Shown: piece by piece, positions 10,388-18,803 of the stretch
Layout: every line of letters starts with the position of its first letter
Position numbering within the stretch: the stretch's first letter is position 1
Source: Alphaproteobacteria bacterium
Lineage (GTDB): Bacteria > Myxococcota_A > UBA796 > CAJQPC01
Length of the DNA stretch: 64,000 bases
Direction of reading: 5' to 3'
Assembly (NCBI GenBank): GCA_020632795.1
Contig: JACKEV010000013.1
Coordinates: forward strand, 186,001 to 250,000
Position numbers and translations under genes: made by a program
Notes under the pieces: model-generated
The model's input: only the letters and a program-made list of their open reading frames with translations
What the model was told of the DNA's origin: nothing
Database searches by the model: none

Positions 10388-11419
10388 ATGCCCGACGCCC
10401 TCCGGTCCTCCGACTACCACGCCCTCGTCACCGCCCTCAAGTCCCGCGTCCAGGCGGCCCAGCTTCGCGCGTCGCTGTCCGTCAACCGGGAGCTGATCCT
10501 GCTCTACTGGAGCATCGGCCGCGACATCCTGGAGCGACAGGAGACCCTGGGCTGGGGCGCGAAGGTCATCGACCGGCTGAGCCGCGACCTGCGTCGGGCC
10601 TTCCCGGAGATGAAGGGCTTCTCGACGCGAAACCTCAAGTACATGCGGGCTTTCGCGGAGGCTTGGCCCGACCAGGACTTCGTGCAGCAGCTTGCTGCAC
10701 AAATCCCCTGGTTCCACAACGTCGCCATCTTGGAGAAGGTGAAGGAGCCTCGGGCTCGGCGCTTCTACTTGCAGAGCACGGCCACCAACGGCTGGTCACG
10801 AAACGTCCTCGTGCTCCAGATCGAGAGCCGGCTGCACGAGCGCCAGGGCCAGGCCATCACCAACTTCGCGACCACCCTCCCGGCCCCCCAGTCCGATCTC
10901 GCGCAGCAGCTCACCAAGGACCCCTACTGCTTCGACTTCCTGACCCTCCACCAGGACGCCCGTGAGCGGGAGCTGGAGACCGGCCTCGTCGAGCACATCC
11001 GCGACTTCCTGCTGGAGCTGGGGGTCGGCTTCTCCTTCGTGGGTCGACAGGTCAAGCTGGACGTCGGAGGCCAGGACTACTTCCTGGACATGCTCTTCTA
11101 CCACCTGCACCTCCGCTGCTTCGTGGTCATCGAGCTGAAGGCCGGCACGTTCACGCCCGAGTGCGCAGGCAAGCTGAACTTCTACCTCTCGGCCGTCGAC
11201 GACCTCATGCGGCACCCCGGCGACCAGCCCACCATCGGCATCCTCTTGTGCAAATCCCGGAATGATGTCGTGGTGGAGTACGCCCTGCGCGACGTCAGCA
11301 AGCCCATCGGCGTGGCGAGCTGGGAGACGCGCCTGGTCGAATCCCTGCCCGAGGAGTTCAAGGGACGCCTCCCCACGGTCGAAGAGATGGAGGCTGAGTT
11401 GATGGGCGCGGAGGAGTAG
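10388..11419 (+). CDS. YhcG/DUF1016-family PD-(D/E)XK nuclease
   Basis: 343 residues of clear YhcG/DUF1016 type. The N-terminal helical domain contains LYWSIGRDILERQ (40-52) and FSTRNLKYMRAFAEAWP (78-94), both family signatures. The C-terminal nuclease domain has the PD-(D/E)XK catalytic set: Asp234 in YFLDMLFYH and E249-L-K251 in VIELKAG. Members are predicted DNA nucleases and often sit near restriction-modification or other defence genes. Here the gene follows the YchF-like gene by 9 bp, and no methylase or restriction subunit is close. The 4 bp after its stop lead into the end of the convergent molybdoenzyme gene. Confidence 0.9.
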   Translation: MPDALRSSDYHALVTALKSRVQAAQLRASLSVNRELILLYWSIGRDILERQETLGWGAKVIDRLSRDLRRAFPEMKGFSTRNLKYMRAFAEAWPDQDFVQQLAAQIPWFHNVAILEKVKEPRARRFYLQSTATNGWSRNVLVLQIESRLHERQGQAITNFATTLPAPQSDLAQQLTKDPYCFDFLTLHQDARERELETGLVEHIRDFLLELGVGFSFVGRQVKLDVGGQDYFLDMLFYHLHLRCFVVIELKAGTFTPECAGKLNFYLSAVDDLMRHPGDQPTIGILLCKSRNDVVVEYALRDVSKPIGVASWETRLVESLPEEFKGRLPTVEEMEAELMGAEE

Positions 11420-11423
11420 CGCC

Positions 11424-14400
11424 TCAAGCCGTCGTCTTCAGCTCACTCCGCCGCATCTTCGCCCGGTGCACCACCGCCTCCACCCCCGGGATCGCCAACA
11501 GACTCGGCTTCACCAACTGCTCCATGCTCAGCAATGAGTACGGACAGTTCGCGCAGCTCCCCACGAACCGGATCTCCACGCGCCCCGCGGCCTCGTCGAC
11601 GTCCAGGATGTCCAGCCGGCCGCCGTCGTTGCGCAGCACCGGCGCGATGATCGTCTCCACCACATGGTCGATGCGCTCGGTCAACGGCAGGGACGCGAGG
11701 TGCGAGAGGTCCGGCCCCGTCTTCGGCGGCCCGGAGAGCCGATCGTGTACGGTGGCCAGGCGGTTGATGAAGGTGGCGTCCTTCTCGGCGTCGAGCACCC
11801 CGAGGTCCACCAGGCTCTGGCCCAGCCCCCGCGATACCTTCTGGGTCACCAGGAACTGACGGAACTCCCGCCGGGCGGCCGGCGCGATGGAGAGCTTGTC
11901 GCGGTACTCCGCCCAGTCCAGGTGCACCGGCCCGAAGACGTGGAAGTTGCCGTCGCCCAGGCGGATGTAGTCCACCACCAGCTCGCCCAGGCGGTCGAAG
12001 AAGCGGCTGTGTTCGTGCGGCGTGGCCCCGCGCTTCTTGTTGATCACCACCCCGCGCAGCTTCGTCAGCTCCCGGTCGAGGGGCAGCACGCCGGTGTGTA
12101 CGTCCACCCGCACCGCCCGGCTGCGCGTACGGTCCACCATGATCAGCGCGTTCGAGCCGATGGCCCGGCTGTGGATCAGCCGATCCGAGTCCAGATCGGC
12201 GGTGGAGATGCCCAGGAAGTGGGCCGGCACGTCCCCCGCGCAGGGGATGGCGATGCCGGAGACGAAGGCCAGCTCGTCTCGGTGAACGATCAGCCGCCCC
12301 TCGGGGTCCCGCCGGTGGCCGAACAGCAGCTCCAGCCCCTTGAGGATGGCCACGTAGAGCTGATTCGCGACGATCTCCTCCTTGAACTCCAGCACCGCCG
12401 CCTTGTGGGCGCTCATCAGGTCCACCAGGACGGCCTCACCGTCCGCGTCGACGAGCCGCACGCTGCCGCAGAGCGCGGACAGCAGCGGGTGCAGCGCCGA
12501 CTGGTAGTCGAAGCGCCGCAGCAGCGGGAGCAGGATGGTGAGCAGCTGGTGCCGCAGGTCCGGCGAGAGCCGCTGGAGGTGCCCGGCCGCGGTCGCGCGG
12601 TACGCCGCACTCCCCACAAACCGCTGGATGAACACGGTCGCCGCGCCGGCCGCCTCGGTGACGCGCTGCTCCTCCTGACTGATGGGGTTGCGCAGCACCC
12701 GGGGGTGCAGCCAGCGCACCGCGCCGTCCTCGCCGCGCTGGAGGGACAGCCAGCCCTCATCCTCGCCGTAGGCGGCCCGGAAGCGCGCGTACAGGCGCTC
12801 GATGACCGTGTGCAGTGCGGCCTCGTCGGGCGCGTCCCACAGGCGGCGCTCCAGGGGCTCCAGCGGGCGCAGGCTCACGGCGGTGCGCTTGATGAAGCTC
12901 TGCGCGGTGAAGCGGTCCGCGTCCACGTAGTCCGTGAGGCGGTTGATCTCGCCGGGCACGAAGTCCACGAACACGGTCCCCGGCGGCACCCGGTCGTTCA
13001 GGGCGACCTCGCCGATCGCGGCGCCGTGCTCGGCGACGAGGCGCACCGGGGAGCCTTCCGTGAGGCCGTGGGCATCGGCCACATCGGGGTGCATCTCGAC
13101 ATGGTAGTCGTCGCTGGGGGCCGCGGAGATGGGCAGGGTCTTGATGCCGGAGTTGTAGCGCCCCCGGTAGGCCCGCCCCAGCCGCCCGGGGCGCCCGCGC
13201 CCGCTGATCAGGTTGAGGGTGCCCGGGGGCTGGCCGACCAGCCCCTCCATGAAGGCGTCCGGCGGCCGCACCAGCCGGGCCCGCGCTGGCGCGCGCTCCA
13301 GGTCGGGGAAGACCGCGCCGTCCTGCCGGGCGCCGGTGTACCGCGCGTCACCCTGCCACTGCACGCCCACCCCGGCCCGCTCGCGCAGGAGTCTGTGTGA
13401 GATGGGGCGGCCGTCGTCAGCCTCCAGGCGGCTGTACAGATCGAGCTGCCTGGAGACCGCCACCATGTGGTCGAACACCGCGGCGGCGTCCACCTCGCCG
13501 TCGGCGTCGACGTAGCGGGCGAAGGTGCGCTCCACCACGTCGGGGTCGAGGTCGTTGAGGGTGGCGGTGTCGGGGTCCCGCAGGCGCCGGGCGATGGCCA
13601 GGGCCAGGTGCACCAGGATCTTCTCGTCGGACCAGGCCAGCGGCGGCGGCGCGGTCAGGCCCTGCTGGAGCTGCAGGGAGCGGTCGCCGCGCTGGATGAC
13701 CCCGGTGCGCTCGGTGTAGCTCAGCGCGGGCAGCAGCACGTCGGCCCACTCGGTGACGCCCTCGCCCAGGAAGCAGTCGATCACGACGTTGAACGAGCGC
13801 CCCAGCCGCCGCATCCAGTGCCCCAGCCGGGGCATGTTGCGGGTCATCTGGGTGCCCATGAACAGGAAGCAGTACAGTCGATCGTCGTCGGCCATGTGCG
13901 CGACGGCGGTGCCCCGGTGGGGGGGGATGTTGTGCTCCGGCAGGTCCAGCGCTCGGGCCAGCCGCGCCCGGTGCTCGGGGTTGGCCGGGTCGAGGTTGAA
14001 CACGAGCCGACGGGAGTTGAGCCCCATCATCAGCTCGCTGGTGGCGTTGGACTGGCCGGCGATGCGCAGGGAGCCCGCCCCGGGGCGGCCCACGTTGCCG
14101 GTGAGCAGCAGCAGGTTGAGGTTCGTGGAGAAGCCGTAGGAGCCGGTGGACTGGTTGATGCCCATGCTGGAGACGAAAGCGGCGCGGGGGCGCTCCCCGT
14201 CGGGGCCCGGCTTCGCGATCAGCGCGGCGTAGGCGCGGAGCTGCGCGGCGAGGTCCGCGGGGTCCTGATCGGCGAGGGCGATGGCCGCGGCCACCGCCTC
14301 CGGGGCGCAGCGGTCCTGCATCACCAGCTCGGTGAAGGCCGCCCGGCTCTCCGGGTCCACCGCGCGCGCCAGGTAGCCCTCGTCCTGCCAGCCCTCCTCC

Positions 14401-15233
14401 AGGATGACCCGGCTGACCGCGAGGTTGAACAGCACGTCGCCGCCCTGGCGGAACCGCAGGTGCAGGGTGCGGGGGTCGGCCTCCTGCAGGTCGGAGACGG
14501 TGTCGGTGCGCACCGGGTCGATGACCACCTTGACCGCGTGGGCGTTGCGCTTGAGCTTCTCGTAGGCCTGGGGGAAGGTGATGAAGGCGTTGGTGCCGTG
14601 CAGGACGGCGACGTCGCAGCGCTCCAGCTCGTCGAACTCCCGCCAGGTGAACGACGCCTCGTTGCCGAAGTTCAGCTCGTGGGCCGCCCCGGCGCTGGCC
14701 AGGCAGTGCTCGGAGTTGGCGCCGATGGTGGGCAGGCGGAACACGAGCTTGTAGAGGCTGGCCATCCAGATGGCCTCGAGGGTCTTCTGCCCGTTGCCGT
14801 ACAGGGCCACCGCGTCGGGGCCCACCCACTCCCGGGCGTGCAGGAACAGCCAGGCGGCGCGATCCAGGGCCTCTTCCCAGGTCACCTCGTGCATGCGGCC
14901 GTCGTGGCCCCGCAGCATGGGCGCGCGGATGCGGTCGTCCCGCAGGCCGCGCCGGGTCAGGGCCTCGCGGCGCAGGTCGTCCCCCCCGGTGCGCAGCGAC
15001 GTCCGCCCCTTCACGCACAGGCCCAGGGGGCTCAGCGGCACCACCTGATCCCGCCCCTTGCCGTCGGGCTCGACGGTGTAGGGGCAGCCCACCCCGCAGT
15101 AGCTGCACACGCTGGCCCGCGAGGTGAGGGCTTCGAAGCGGGCCCGCGCGTCAGGATCGGCCTGGAGCGCGGCGTCCTTGCGGTACTGGCGAACGAACTC
15201 TGACGCCGAGAGGGAGGGCGTTGGAGGACTCAA
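11424..15233 (-). CDS. Nitrate-reductase-like molybdoenzyme fused to an unknown domain and a NifU-like domain
   Basis: 1,269 residues. The N-terminal ~790 residues are a molybdopterin oxidoreductase of the NasA/NarB/formate-dehydrogenase group. The [4Fe-4S] ligands are Cys43, Cys46, Cys50 and Cys73 (CSYCGVGC...GLCVKG), and NSEHCLASA places the likely Mo-ligating Cys at 177. The molydopterin-dinucleotide-binding domain ends near DRFTAQSFIKRTAVSLRPL. Residues ~800-1180 are not recognised and lack a cysteine cluster. Residues ~1184-1269 are a NifU C-terminal-like Fe-S scaffold domain with CANC at 1227-1230. The only usable start in the open frame is TTG at 15233, with a weak GGA upstream. No dedicated reductase or ferredoxin partner is adjacent. 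Cytoplasmic location is likely, since no Tat signal is visible. The NifU part may supply or accept clusters or electrons; the substrate is unproven. Confidence 0.85.
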   Translation of the reverse strand: MSPPTPSLSASEFVRQYRKDAALQADPDARARFEALTSRASVCSYCGVGCPYTVEPDGKGRDQVVPLSPLGLCVKGRTSLRTGGDDLRREALTRRGLRDDRIRAPMLRGHDGRMHEVTWEEALDRAAWLFLHAREWVGPDAVALYGNGQKTLEAIWMASLYKLVFRLPTIGANSEHCLASAGAAHELNFGNEASFTWREFDELERCDVAVLHGTNAFITFPQAYEKLKRNAHAVKVVIDPVRTDTVSDLQEADPRTLHLRFRQGGDVLFNLAVSRVILEEGWQDEGYLARAVDPESRAAFTELVMQDRCAPEAVAAAIALADQDPADLAAQLRAYAALIAKPGPDGERPRAAFVSSMGINQSTGSYGFSTNLNLLLLTGNVGRPGAGSLRIAGQSNATSELMMGLNSRRLVFNLDPANPEHRARLARALDLPEHNIPPHRGTAVAHMADDDRLYCFLFMGTQMTRNMPRLGHWMRRLGRSFNVVIDCFLGEGVTEWADVLLPALSYTERTGVIQRGDRSLQLQQGLTAPPPLAWSDEKILVHLALAIARRLRDPDTATLNDLDPDVVERTFARYVDADGEVDAAAVFDHMVAVSRQLDLYSRLEADDGRPISHRLLRERAGVGVQWQGDARYTGARQDGAVFPDLERAPARARLVRPPDAFMEGLVGQPPGTLNLISGRGRPGRLGRAYRGRYNSGIKTLPISAAPSDDYHVEMHPDVADAHGLTEGSPVRLVAEHGAAIGEVALNDRVPPGTVFVDFVPGEINRLTDYVDADRFTAQSFIKRTAVSLRPLEPLERRLWDAPDEAALHTVIERLYARFRAAYGEDEGWLSLQRGEDGAVRWLHPRVLRNPISQEEQRVTEAAGAATVFIQRFVGSAAYRATAAGHLQRLSPDLRHQLLTILLPLLRRFDYQSALHPLLSALCGSVRLVDADGEAVLVDLMSAHKAAVLEFKEEIVANQLYVAILKGLELLFGHRRDPEGRLIVHRDELAFVSGIAIPCAGDVPAHFLGISTADLDSDRLIHSRAIGSNALIMVDRTRSRAVRVDVHTGVLPLDRELTKLRGVVINKKRGATPHEHSRFFDRLGELVVDYIRLGDGNFHVFGPVHLDWAEYRDKLSIAPAARREFRQFLVTQKVSRGLGQSLVDLGVLDAEKDATFINRLATVHDRLSGPPKTGPDLSHLASLPLTERIDHVVETIIAPVLRNDGGRLDILDVDEAAGRVEIRFVGSCANCPYSLLSMEQLVKPSLLAIPGVEAVVHRAKMRRSELKTTA

Positions 15234-15497
15234 GGGGGTTCCGAAGCGGAGGGGGTTGCGGCTGACTTCAGCTCCGGCATCCTACCCTGAAAAGGGCCAT
15301 TTCGCACACCGTCAATCGACGATGAAGTGTCCGCCGTGGGCTGGAGTTCGCCTCCAACGGCCCACCGATGGCCGCGGCGTGCCCTGACAAGGGGCTCCGC
15401 CGTAAGGGCGTGTCAGCGGCGGTGGTTCGCCTGGCTGCGCAGACCGACTTTGCAGTATTCTTACGGAGTGTCTTACAGGTCGAACAGGGAGACAGCC

Positions 15498-17075
15498 ATG
15501 TCATCGAGCCTCCACGCCCTCCGGGCCCTCCTCGCCGCCGGCCTCCTCCTCTCCCCCCGGGAGGCCGCGTGCGCCGCCTGCGTACCCTGGAACGCAGGGT
15601 TCAACGCGGTGTTCACGATGGGCGCGGAGTCCCGCACGACCCACATGTACTGGGGCCAGGGGCCAGAGGCGTGCACCAACAGCAGCGGCGACGACTGGGA
15701 CGGCGTCCATCACTTTGAGATCCATGTGGCCGAGACGAACACGATCCCGGACACCCCGGACGGCAGCTACTGGCTCGCCTCGGTCTCCTCCGCTTCCTAT
15801 CAGTGGGAGCACGAGCACCACCGCGCCAACAAGACCTTCTACTACCGGGTCTATGCCTGCGAGAACGACTCCTGCTCCGACTTCTACGGCAACGACGGCG
15901 CAGATGAGTCCGTGTCCGGGGACAAGGACGACCACACCACCGGGGTCGAGCTGTGGCTGGTCACGGGGGTCACCGGCGAGTCGGACACCTCCAGCTACGT
16001 CAAGGACAACGGCGCCAACGCGCCGGAAGGGTTCTTCTACCCCACCGGCTGGGGGAGCTGGGGTGACACGCTGGTGATGTACTACAGCATCAGCGGCGAC
16101 ACCTCGAACCCGAGCGAGGTCCGGCATGTGCGGTACACCTCGAGCGGGTGGCCCACCAGCCCGAACAACCCCTCCGACTGGGTGGGGGACACGCTGGTGC
16201 TGGAGGGCGATACAGACACCGCCGAGGATGACTTCGGGCTCGATCACCCGTGGTCGATGCTGATCGACGACGGGAGCGACCAGTGGGTCGAGCTGATGAT
16301 GCAGAACCACGCCTGCTCCTACGCGGGCAACTGCAAGGTCGTCCAGATCGCCTCGGACGACGACGAGGGGACGGACTTCGGGCTGGGCTGCAGCGGGTCG
16401 AGCTGCACGGATACGCCGCTGGACAGCGGCATGGACGGCTACGTGGCGGTCGAGCACAGCTCCACGCCGAGCCACAGCATGTACAACGTGTCGCACGCGC
16501 AGCACGGGCGGTTCTGGTGGGACTACCTCAACGACGGCCCCGTCGACCCGGGCGCCGACGCCCCGAGCATCCTCTTCAACTACGGCTACGGCCCCTACTG
16601 TTCGTATTCCTACAACGACAACCTCGCCTCCGCGGTGGGGAGCTACAGCTCCAGCATCTGGACGTGGACGGTCGACGTCGACGGCTCCAACTGCCCGGTC
16701 AACGTCGCCGACAACGTCCACGACAACACGATCGTTCCGCTGGGAGACGGGGCGTTCAAGGTGTACTACAAGCAGCACTCCGACGATCACTGGCGGGTGA
16801 CCTACCATGACGGCTCCGCCTGGGAGTCCCACGACGCGCCCGTCGCGTTCATCTTCGACGACGGCCTCAAGACCCCGCTGAGCGATGAGTGCGTCGAGAA
16901 CCTGATGATCTTCAGATACGATGACGGCGGCACGATCCGGCAGGGCGCGCTGTTCATGCTGTGGGACTCGGACGAGTGCGCCGCCCAGGTCGGCGGGAGC
17001 CCGGTGGGCCGGGACGATGACGTCGGGGACGTGCGCGACGACAGCGCGATCCTGTTCGCGGAGCTGTCGAACTGA
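15498..17075 (+). CDS. Secreted acidic protein of unknown function
   Basis: 525 residues. A signal peptide (LRALLAAGLLL, then Ala/Cys-rich region) precedes a mature part very rich in Asp, Ser, Tyr and Trp, with several cysteines spaced as in disulfide-bonded extracellular proteins (NHACSYAGNC, GLGCSGSSC). The residue bias and repeated aromatic strand-like segments (LWLVTGV, VRHVRYTSSGW) suggest an all-beta, propeller-like extracellular protein, but no family is recognised. The start is the ATG at 15498, preceded by AGGGAG; upstream codons in frame are not protein-like. The preceding ~260 bp (15234-15497) hold its promoter and that of the divergent molybdoenzyme; no clear repeat was seen there. 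Confidence 0.7.
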   Translation: MSSSLHALRALLAAGLLLSPREAACAACVPWNAGFNAVFTMGAESRTTHMYWGQGPEACTNSSGDDWDGVHHFEIHVAETNTIPDTPDGSYWLASVSSASYQWEHEHHRANKTFYYRVYACENDSCSDFYGNDGADESVSGDKDDHTTGVELWLVTGVTGESDTSSYVKDNGANAPEGFFYPTGWGSWGDTLVMYYSISGDTSNPSEVRHVRYTSSGWPTSPNNPSDWVGDTLVLEGDTDTAEDDFGLDHPWSMLIDDGSDQWVELMMQNHACSYAGNCKVVQIASDDDEGTDFGLGCSGSSCTDTPLDSGMDGYVAVEHSSTPSHSMYNVSHAQHGRFWWDYLNDGPVDPGADAPSILFNYGYGPYCSYSYNDNLASAVGSYSSSIWTWTVDVDGSNCPVNVADNVHDNTIVPLGDGAFKVYYKQHSDDHWRVTYHDGSAWESHDAPVAFIFDDGLKTPLSDECVENLMIFRYDDGGTIRQGALFMLWDSDECAAQVGGSPVGRDDDVGDVRDDSAILFAELSN

Positions 17076-17122
17076 CCGGTCCAGCGGCGTCCACGAGCGC
17101 TACGCTGCGGACCCGGTGACTG

Positions 17123-17599
17123 TCACCCCCCCAGCGCCTCCACCAGCACCGCCAGGTCCTCCCGCAGCCGGTCGACCCGCTCCGGGCCGAGCTGGGCGGT
17201 CAGCTCGGTCTCCAGCTCGATGAGCACGCCGACGCCGTGGCGCATGCCCTCCAGGCCCTGCTTGGTGAACCGCACCAGCCGGGCGCGGCCGTCGGTGGGG
17301 TCGGGGTCGCGGCGGACCATGCCCATGCGCTCCAGGTCCCGCACGAGCTGCCCCACGGCCTGCTTGCTGACGCCGACGCGGTCGGCCAGCTCGGTCTGAC
17401 GCACCCCCTCGAAGTCGATGTGGGGGAACAGCGCGGTGTGCGCGGGCCGGATCGAGGCGTCGCCGCTCATGGCCTGGAGCCGCCCGAGGGCCAGCTCCTC
17501 GAAGAGGCGGGCGCCCTTGAACAGGAGCTGACCCACGCTGGCGCGCTTGAGGACCTCGAACGAGGCCACCGCCTCGGGGCTGGGTTGGTCGTCCTTCAT
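17123..17599 (-). CDS. MarR-family transcriptional regulator
   Basis: 158 residues. The winged helix-turn-helix is at about 67-97 (RQTELADRVGVSKQ followed by a recognition helix AVGQLVRDLERMG), and the wing contains DPTDGRARLV, the standard MarR wing. The ATG at 17599 was chosen because AAGGAG lies 10 nt upstream; an in-frame TTG at 17629 lies inside the operator. MarR proteins are dimeric repressors, released by small ligands or oxidation, that usually control themselves and a divergent neighbour. The neighbour here is the DUF4336 gene, and a symmetrical operator lies between them, overlapping this start codon. Confidence 0.92.
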   Translation of the reverse strand: MKDDQPSPEAVASFEVLKRASVGQLLFKGARLFEELALGRLQAMSGDASIRPAHTALFPHIDFEGVRQTELADRVGVSKQAVGQLVRDLERMGMVRRDPDPTDGRARLVRFTKQGLEGMRHGVGVLIELETELTAQLGPERVDRLREDLAVLVEALGG

Positions 17600-17644
17600 A
17601 TAGTAAATCTCCTTGACCAATTTGGTCAACCATGTTTACTATAT
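17598..17644. promoter_or_regulatory. Nested palindromic operator between marR-like and DUF4336 genes
   Basis: Two perfect inverted repeats share one centre at 17621. The inner arms TTGACCAA (17613-17620) and TTGGTCAA (17622-17629) are separated by one base. The outer arms ATATAGTAAA (17598-17607) and TTTACTATAT (17635-17644) mirror each other exactly. The whole 47 bp sits in the 65-bp divergent gap, covers the MarR start region and stands out by its AT content. The inner repeat has the size of a typical MarR dimer site; the outer arms may be paired promoter elements or a second dimer site. Confidence 0.85.
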
Positions 17645-17664
17645 CCCAGAACCGGAGGTCGACC

Positions 17665-18345
17665 ATGTCTTCAATCCGTCCCCTCGCCGACGACGTCTGG
17701 GTCGTCGACGCCCCGCTCTCCATCCTGGGCTTGCAGCTCGGGACCCGCTGCACCCTGCTGCGCCTGGCAGACGGGGGGCTGTGGATGCACTCCCCGGTGC
17801 CCTTTGACGACGAAACCCGCGCCGCCATCGCCGCGCTGGGCCCCGTGCGCGCGATCGTCGCGCCCAACACGATGCACTACCTCTACCTGAGCGCTGCCGC
17901 CGAAGCGTTCCCCGACGCCCAGGTCTTCGTCTCCGCCGCCCTGGCAAAGAAGCGGCCCGAGCTGGCCCACCACACCCCCCTCACGGAGGCCCCGCCCCCC
18001 CTGTGGGTCGGGGAGATCGAGCAGCGCCGCTTCGAGGGCAGCCCCCGGCTGGACGAGACCGTGTTCTTCCACCGGGCCAGCGGCACGGTCGTGCTCACCG
18101 ACATCATCTTCAACGTCACCCACAGCGACTCCTGGTGGACCCGGACCTATCTGCGTATGGCCAACGTGTGGCAGCGGGTCGGCCCCTCCCGCCTGCTGAT
18201 GAGCTGGGTGGAGGACAAGGCCGCCGCCAGCGCCAGCGTCCTGGCCATGTGCGACGCCTGGGACTTCGACCGGGTCTGCCTGTGCCACGGCGACGTCATC
18301 GCGGCGGGCGGCCGGGCGAAGCTGCGGGAGGCTTGGACGCTGTAG
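17665..18345 (+). CDS. DUF4336 / metallo-beta-lactamase-like protein
   Basis: 226 residues resembling the DUF4336 family, which is related to the metallo-beta-lactamase fold. Features include LWMHSPVPFDDET, the conserved IVAPNTMHYLYL segment, LTDIIFNV and the late LCHGDVI histidine. The full HxHxDH zinc motif is absent, so metal binding or catalysis may differ. The ATG at 17665 is preceded by GGAGG and was preferred over an upstream in-frame ATG at 17632 that lies in the operator. The divergent MarR gene and shared palindrome imply ligand-controlled expression. The substrate is unknown; detoxification would fit the MarR pairing but is inference. Confidence 0.75.
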   Translation: MSSIRPLADDVWVVDAPLSILGLQLGTRCTLLRLADGGLWMHSPVPFDDETRAAIAALGPVRAIVAPNTMHYLYLSAAAEAFPDAQVFVSAALAKKRPELAHHTPLTEAPPPLWVGEIEQRRFEGSPRLDETVFFHRASGTVVLTDIIFNVTHSDSWWTRTYLRMANVWQRVGPSRLLMSWVEDKAAASASVLAMCDAWDFDRVCLCHGDVIAAGGRAKLREAWTL

Positions 18346-18378
18346 CGTTGGGGGTTGTCGCGTGCTGGATCTGGTGGT

Positions 18379-18672
18379 GGGCCGATATCAGGGTCGTCCG
18401 TCACGGACTCCAAGTTTCGAAGGCCCGTCACGGGCAGACAGAGGTCTCGGAGAATCTCCGATACACGCTACGTATCGACGCGTGACCGCGAGGAATCGCC
18501 GAGCCGCTTGAAGTCCCTTGATATTTGAATCCGGCCTGCAAGCAACGCCAAGATTTCATCGCGCCCACGCGCCGATTCGCTGCGTGGACCTCCAACCTCT
18601 TCGAGGGCTCTGTCTGTCCTGGATGGACCTTCAGAACTTGGAGTCCGTGACGGACGACCCCATCTTCGGACC
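18379..18672. repeat. MITE-like long inverted repeat element
   Basis: A perfect 26-bp inverted repeat (18391-18416 against 18635-18660) extends inward with roughly 70% identity for another ~40 bp per side (for example CAGACAGAG on both arms) and weakly outward. The ~294-bp palindrome has no protein-like reading frame and fills most of the 458-bp gap between the DUF4336 and CocE-like genes. Each arm tip itself holds a small hairpin, GTCCG-TCA-CGGAC. This is the form of a miniature inverted-repeat transposable element or a large transcribed hairpin. No target-site duplication was identified. Confidence 0.65.
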
Positions 18673-18803
18673 CCCTCGGCGTCTGCAGACCTGGGAGGCC
18701 CCGCTGCGGGGAGGCTGCTCGACGCAGCCTTCAATCTCCACCCTTCAGCGTAGTGTGCGCGCCTCTCGTCGCCGATACCGGATCTCCACACCTGGAGGTC
18801 CCC

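Noticed and set aside
17597..17634. Upstream starts for the MarR (TTG 17629) and DUF4336 (ATG 17632) genes
   Set aside because: Both lie inside the palindromic operator and lack ribosome binding sites; the starts at 17599 and 17665 have AAGGAG and GGAGG.
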